From NCBI RefSeq assembly GCF_000689255.1, contig NZ_HG964446.1:4507250-4571249 (forward strand): DNA of 64,000 bases, read 5' to 3'. The position numbers and the translations under genes were made by a program. Each line of letters opens with the position of its first letter. Position 1 is the first letter of the stretch. This document shows, one piece after another, positions 59,444-64,000 of this stretch. Origin of the DNA: Mycobacterium triplex (GTDB lineage: Bacteria; Actinomycetota; Actinomycetes; Mycobacteriales; Mycobacteriaceae). The notes beneath the pieces were generated by a model that worked only from the letters and a program-made list of their open reading frames with translations, ran no database searches and was not told the DNA's origin.

Positions 59444-61438
59444 GTGTCCGTGCCCGAGCTGTTGGCCATCGCCGTGGCCGCGCTCGGCGGCAGCGAACGC
59501 AGCGGCCAGCTGGAAATGGCCACCGCGGTCGCGCGCGCATTCGAAACCGGTGAGCACCTTGCGGTGCAGGCGGGCACCGGGACCGGCAAGTCGCTGGCGT
59601 ACCTGATTCCCGCCATCGTGCACGCGATCGCCGACGAAGAACCGGTCGTGGTGTCAACGGCGACGATTGCCCTGCAGCGCCAGCTCGTCGACCGTGACCT
59701 ACCCCGACTGGCCGAGTCCCTGGCGGATACGCTGCCCCGTCCCCCACGGTTCGCGCTGCTGAAAGGGCGGCGAAACTATCTGTGCCTGAACAAAATTCAC
59801 AATGGATCGACCGCGGAGCCGGACAGCGACGAGGGACGGCCACAAGAGGAGCTGTTCAACCCGATGGCGGCCAGCGCGCTGGGTCGCGACGTGCAACGGC
59901 TCACCGCGTGGGCCTCGACCACGGATTCGGGTGACCGCGACGACCTCAAACCCGGTGTGCCGGACCGATCCTGGTCACAGGTCAGCGTCTCGGCGCGGGA
60001 ATGCCTCGGGGTGGCCCGCTGCCCGTTCGGCTCGGAGTGCTTTTCCGAACGCGCCCGCGGCCGGGCCGGTGTGGCCGATGTAGTCGTCACCAATCACGCC
60101 CTGCTGGCCATCGACGCGGTCTCGGAATCGACTGTGTTGCCCGAACATTCGCTGTTGGTCGTCGACGAGGCGCACGAGTTGGTCGACCGGGTGACGTCGG
60201 TGGCCACCGCGGAGTTGACGTCGGCGGCCCTGGGGGTCGCCGCGCGGCGGATCACCCGGCTGGTGAACCCGGAACTGGTCGGACGCCTGGAAGCGACGGC
60301 CGCCACCTTCGCCGCGGCGATCCACGACGCCACACCGGGCCGCATCGATCACCTCGATGACGAGCTGGCGACATACCTGCGGGCGCTGCGCGACGTGGCC
60401 GGCGCCGCGCGCGCCGACATCGACACCACCAGTGACACCAAGGCGGCCGCGGCGCGCGCCGAAGCCGTTGCGGCACTGAGCGAGATCGCCGACACGGCCT
60501 CGCGGATCCTGACGTCGTTCGGGCCCGCGATCCCCGATCGCACCGACGTGGTGTGGCTGGATCACGAGGACAACCGGGGCTCGCCGCGACCGGTCTTGCG
60601 GGTGGCACCGCTGTCGGTGGCCGGCTTGCTGCGCAACCACGTGTTCTCCCGGTCGACGACCGTGCTGACCTCGGCCACGCTGACCGTCGGCGGATCCTTC
60701 GACGCGATGGCCTCGTCATGGGGCCTGACCGGAGGAGACGATGCCCCGGATCGCCCGAACTGGCGCGGGCTCGACGTCGGATCCCCGTTTCAGCATGCCA
60801 AGGCCGGAATCCTCTACGTGGCAAAGCATCTGCCACCGCCGGGCCGCGACGGCACGGGCTCGGCCGAGCAGCTGAGCGAGATCGCCGAACTGATCACCGC
60901 CGCCGGCGGCCGCACCCTGGGCCTGTTCTCGTCGATGCGCGCCGCCCGGGCCGCCGCCGACGCCATGCGCGAACGGCTGTCCACGCCGGTGTTGTGCCAG
61001 GGCGACGACAGCACCTCGGCGTTGGTCGAGCAGTTCAGCGCCGACGCGGAAACCTCGCTGTTCGGCACGCTGTCGCTGTGGCAGGGCGTCGACGTGCCCG
61101 GGCCGTCGCTATCGCTGGTGCTGATCGACCGCATTCCGTTTCCGCGGCCGGACGACCCGCTGCTGGGTGCCCGGCAGCGCGCGGTGGCCGCCCGCGGCGG
61201 CAACGGTTTCATGGCCGTCGCGGCCAGTCATGCGGCGCTGCTGCTGGCGCAGGGTTCCGGACGGCTGCTGCGTCGCGTCACCGACCGCGGCGTGGTCGCG
61301 GTGCTCGACTCGCGAATGGTCACCGCCGGCTACGGCGGCTACCTGCGCGCGTCGCTGCCGCCGTTTTGGCAGACCACGAACGCCGAGCAGGTCCGCGCCG
61401 CCCTGCGGCGGCTGCGCGCCGACGACCCACCGGCCTGA
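59444..61438 (+). CDS. dinG: DinG-family ATP-dependent DNA helicase
   Basis: 664 aa, superfamily 2 XPD/DinG helicase. Walker A AGTGTGKSLAYL at about residue 45, DEAH box in VVDEAHELVD, SATLTVGGSF (motif IV), and C-terminal QGSGRLLRR (motif VI). Cys in NYLC, ECLGVARCPFGSEC supplies the four-cysteine iron-sulphur cluster. GTG start. Stop is 6 bases from the convergent glgP stop. Confidence 0.93.
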   Translation: MSVPELLAIAVAALGGSERSGQLEMATAVARAFETGEHLAVQAGTGTGKSLAYLIPAIVHAIADEEPVVVSTATIALQRQLVDRDLPRLAESLADTLPRPPRFALLKGRRNYLCLNKIHNGSTAEPDSDEGRPQEELFNPMAASALGRDVQRLTAWASTTDSGDRDDLKPGVPDRSWSQVSVSARECLGVARCPFGSECFSERARGRAGVADVVVTNHALLAIDAVSESTVLPEHSLLVVDEAHELVDRVTSVATAELTSAALGVAARRITRLVNPELVGRLEATAATFAAAIHDATPGRIDHLDDELATYLRALRDVAGAARADIDTTSDTKAAAARAEAVAALSEIADTASRILTSFGPAIPDRTDVVWLDHEDNRGSPRPVLRVAPLSVAGLLRNHVFSRSTTVLTSATLTVGGSFDAMASSWGLTGGDDAPDRPNWRGLDVGSPFQHAKAGILYVAKHLPPPGRDGTGSAEQLSEIAELITAAGGRTLGLFSSMRAARAAADAMRERLSTPVLCQGDDSTSALVEQFSADAETSLFGTLSLWQGVDVPGPSLSLVLIDRIPFPRPDDPLLGARQRAVAARGGNGFMAVAASHAALLLAQGSGRLLRRVTDRGVVAVLDSRMVTAGYGGYLRASLPPFWQTTNAEQVRAALRRLRADDPPA

Positions 61439-61444
61439 GCCGCG

Positions 61445-64000
61445 TTACCCGGCGAGGGCGACCAGGCCGAGCTCGTTGCCGGCCGCGAGCATCGGATGAT
61501 GCGGCAGCACCCGGACCGTGTAGCCGACCGCTCCCGCCACCGGCAGCGAGGTCGTCGTCGAAAACACCTGGTTGCCGCCCTCGGCCGTTCCGGTGTAAGA
61601 CATTTCGACGGTGACCGGGTCCAGCAGCGCATCGCCGGAATCGACGCGACCCACCACCGCCTCCACGGTGACCTCGTCGGGCGCCAGACCGGCCAGCTGC
61701 ACGGTCGCGGTCAGGGTGAGCTTCGAGCCGAGCACCGGGGTATCGGGCAGACCGGTCGAGTCGACGTCGGTGATCCGCACCATCGGCCACGCCGCCACGG
61801 CGCGCCGCCGGTACTCGGCCAGTTCACGCGCGGCGCCGAACGGACCCGCCCCGGCGTCGGCGATGGTCTTGCGCAGCGATTCGGCGGCCGGCGCGTAGTA
61901 CTGCTCGACGTAGTCGCGCACCATCCGGGACGCCAGCACCTTGGGCCCGAGCGTTTGCAGGGTATGCCGCACCATTTCGATCCAGCGCGGCGGCACCCCG
62001 TGTTCATTGCGCTCGTAGAACTTCGGCGCCACCGCTTGTTCCAGCAAGCCGTAAAGGGCATTGGACTCCAGCTCGTCGCGGCGCTCCTCGTCGCGCACCC
62101 CGTCGGCCGACGGTATCTCCCAACCGTTTTCGCCGTCGTACCACTCGTCCCACCAGCCGTCGCGGATGGACAGGTTCAACCCGCCGTTGAGCGCGCTCTT
62201 CATTCCCGAAGTGCCGCAGGCCTCCAGCGGCCGCAGCGGGTTGTTGAGCCAGACGTCGCAGCCCCAATACAGCAGCCGGGCCATGGACATGTCGTAGTCG
62301 GGCAAAAACGCGATGCGGTGGCGCACCTCGGGCCGGTCGGAGAACCGCACGACCTGCTGGATCAGGGCCTTGCCGCCGTCGTCGGCCGGATGCGACTTTC
62401 CGGCGACGATCAGCTGGATCGGGCGTTCCTTGTTCAGCAGCAGTCGTTCCAGCCGGTCGGGATCGCTGAGCATCAGCGTCAACCGCTTGTACGTCGGCAC
62501 CCGGCGGGCGAAGCCCACGGTCAGCACGTCGGGATCGAAAGCCTTTGCAATCCAACTTAATTCGGCGTCCGATGCGCCGCGCTCCTGCCACGAGCGGCGC
62601 AGCCGACGGCGGACGTCGTCGACCAACAGCGCGCGCAGTTGGGAGCGGATCCACCACAGATGCCCGGCGTCGACCTCCCGCAGTCGCAGCCAGACGCCCG
62701 GATCGCTGAACGCCGCGTCGTCCGGCCCGGCCAGCTCGCGGCCCAGCTGCAGCCACTGCGGCGCCGCCCAGCTGCGGGCGTGCACCCCGTTGGTGATCGA
62801 CCCGATCGGAACCTCGGCGCGGTCGAATCCCGGCCACAGCTCGTTGAACATGGCCCGGCTCACCCGGCCGTGCAGCAGCGACACACCGTTGGCGCGCTGC
62901 GCCAGGCGCAGACCCATGTGTGCCATGTTGAATTTGGTCTCGTCGTCCTCGGCGCCGAGCGCGATCACCCGATCGATCGGCACGCCCGGCAGCAAGGCGG
63001 GCGCGCGGTCGTCGGGAGCCTCGTCGGAATGGTCGTCGAAGTACCGCTGCACCATCTCGACCGGGAAGCGGTCGATCCCGGCGGGCACCGGCGTGTGGGT
63101 GGTGAACACGGTGGCCGATCGCACCACCGTCAGCGCCGTATCGAAGTCCAACCCCCGATCGGCGATCAGTTCCCGGATGCGCTCCACCCCGAGGAACCCG
63201 GCGTGCCCCTCGTTCATGTGGAACACCTCGGGGGCGGCCAGGCCCTCGATGGCGGTGAACGCACGAATCGCGCGCACCCCGCCGATGCCGGCCAGGATCT
63301 CCTGGCGCATCCGGTGTTCCTGGTCGCCGCCGTACAGCCGGTCGGTGACACTGCGCAGATCGTGCTCGTTCTCCGGAACGTCGGAATCCAGCAGCAGCAG
63401 CGGAACCCGGCCCACCTGCGCCACCCAGATCCGCGCGAACAGCCGCGCCGAATCCGGCAGCGCCAATTCCACCAGCGCGGGATCCCCGGCGGCATCGGTG
63501 AGCAACCGCAGCGGCAGACCCTGCGGATCCAGCGACGGATAGGTCTCGTTCTGCCAGCCCTCGGCCGTCAGCGATTGGCGGAAGTACCCCGAGCGGTAGT
63601 ACAAGCCGACCGCGATCAGCGGCACACCCAGGTCCGACGCGGACTTGAGGTGATCGCCGGCCAGGATGCCCAGGCCACCCGAGTAGTTGGGCAGCACCTC
63701 GGCGACGCCGAACTCCATCGAGAAGTACGCGATCCCGGTGGGCATCGCGACACCGGCTTCTTGCTGTTGCTGGTACCACCGCGGACGGGTCAAGTAGTCG
63801 TTCAAGTCGGCGGACAGCTCGTCGAGCCAGCGCAAAAAGCCCTCGTCGAGCGCCAATTCGTCGAGACGCGCGGGGTTGACCGCGCCCAGCAGCGCGACGG
63901 GGTCACTGCCGCAATTCGCCCACAGCGTCGGATCGATGCTCGCGAATAGATCTTGCGTCGCCTTGTCCCAGGACCATCGCAGATTGATGGACAGTTGTTC
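61445..64000 (-). CDS. glgP: Alpha-glucan phosphorylase, 5' end cut by the window
   Basis: The frame is open from 64000 to the stop at 61445 (851 residues) with the true start beyond the edge. The first visible residues LRWSWDKATQDLFASIDP are the N-terminal DUF3417 domain of actinobacterial alpha-glucan phosphorylases. MEFGVAEVLPNYSGGLGILAGDHLKSAS, HMNEGHAGF and the C-terminal SGTSGMK-like ACGTSGMKSALNG with PLP-binding Lys are shown in part. It phosphorolyses glycogen to glucose-1-phosphate. Confidence 0.94.
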   Translation of the reverse strand, partial: EQLSINLRWSWDKATQDLFASIDPTLWANCGSDPVALLGAVNPARLDELALDEGFLRWLDELSADLNDYLTRPRWYQQQQEAGVAMPTGIAYFSMEFGVAEVLPNYSGGLGILAGDHLKSASDLGVPLIAVGLYYRSGYFRQSLTAEGWQNETYPSLDPQGLPLRLLTDAAGDPALVELALPDSARLFARIWVAQVGRVPLLLLDSDVPENEHDLRSVTDRLYGGDQEHRMRQEILAGIGGVRAIRAFTAIEGLAAPEVFHMNEGHAGFLGVERIRELIADRGLDFDTALTVVRSATVFTTHTPVPAGIDRFPVEMVQRYFDDHSDEAPDDRAPALLPGVPIDRVIALGAEDDETKFNMAHMGLRLAQRANGVSLLHGRVSRAMFNELWPGFDRAEVPIGSITNGVHARSWAAPQWLQLGRELAGPDDAAFSDPGVWLRLREVDAGHLWWIRSQLRALLVDDVRRRLRRSWQERGASDAELSWIAKAFDPDVLTVGFARRVPTYKRLTLMLSDPDRLERLLLNKERPIQLIVAGKSHPADDGGKALIQQVVRFSDRPEVRHRIAFLPDYDMSMARLLYWGCDVWLNNPLRPLEACGTSGMKSALNGGLNLSIRDGWWDEWYDGENGWEIPSADGVRDEERRDELESNALYGLLEQAVAPKFYERNEHGVPPRWIEMVRHTLQTLGPKVLASRMVRDYVEQYYAPAAESLRKTIADAGAGPFGAARELAEYRRRAVAAWPMVRITDVDSTGLPDTPVLGSKLTLTATVQLAGLAPDEVTVEAVVGRVDSGDALLDPVTVEMSYTGTAEGGNQVFSTTTSLPVAGAVGYTVRVLPHHPMLAAGNELGLVALAG

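Noticed and set aside
1..64000. Insertion sequences, phage genes or CRISPR arrays
   Set aside because: No transposase or integrase motifs, terminal repeats or regularly spaced repeats were found.

Overview
The window is high-GC mycobacterial chromosome. The right third (about 41.3-64 kb) carries the mycobactin/carboxymycobactin iron locus (irtA, irtB, mbtK, mbtN, mbtM, mbtL) followed by lprD, rdgB, rph, murI, a rhomboid gene, cysM-cysO-mec, clpS, pncB, dinG and glgP. From memory this is the M. tuberculosis Rv1349-to-Rv1328 order, here inverted. The species cannot be fixed from sequence alone; a slow-growing, lipid-catabolising Mycobacterium is most likely.

1-29.4 kb is a dense acyl-CoA catabolic island. 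It holds five acyl-CoA ligases, five crotonase-fold (enoyl-CoA hydratase) genes, two acyl-CoA dehydrogenases, three amidohydrolase-2 proteins, two hotdog thioesterases, a CaiB/BaiF CoA-transferase, a thiolase-like lipid-transfer protein, a P450, an aldehyde dehydrogenase, two SDRs and a DapA-family lyase. A TetR regulator sits in the middle at 19860-20642. Four 19-bp operators built as TACTGTA-N9-GTA lie at 4905, 16839, 19678 and 22303. They sit in the promoter gaps that start the ALDH and P450 units, the 16.8-to-9.9 kb minus operon, the SDR-DapA unit with tetR, and the thioesterase and five-or-six-gene ligase/hydratase units. I read this as one regulon, probably for uptake and breakdown of a hydrophobic (branched, cyclic or terpenoid/steroid-like) acid or alcohol. 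The substrate cannot be told from sequence.

29.4-30.9 kb is a small miscellaneous stretch: a secreted 120-aa protein, a conserved small protein, a DJ-1/PfpI protein, and the decayed helix-turn-helix of a lost AraC/GlxA regulator on the opposite strand. 30.9-38.1 kb is a second catabolic module. On the minus strand run an SDR, a thiolase, a mesaconyl-CoA-isomerase-like CaiB protein, an acyl-CoA dehydrogenase and a GntR/FCD regulator; divergent from them are an acyl-CoA dehydrogenase and a mycofactocin-type SDR. A 16-bp palindrome lies in the divergent gap. At 38.2 kb a large palindrome containing a perfect CRP motif precedes an orphan fatty-acyl-AMP ligase, whose likely start codon is leaderless; a phosphotransferase follows tail to tail.

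41.3-49.7 kb is the iron locus. irtA-irtB and mbtL-mbtM-mbtN run on the minus strand and mbtK runs opposite. IdeR-box-like palindromes lie at 45744, 45989 and 49654, and a tRNA-Leu(UAG) sits between irtA and mbtK. The rest (49.7-64 kb) is conserved housekeeping, largely a chain of minus-strand genes with ATGA overlaps from the DUF2017 gene down to rdgB. The window cuts an isochorismatase-like gene at the left edge and glgP at the right edge. I saw no insertion sequences, phage genes or CRISPR arrays. No gene-free stretch exceeds 300 bases.
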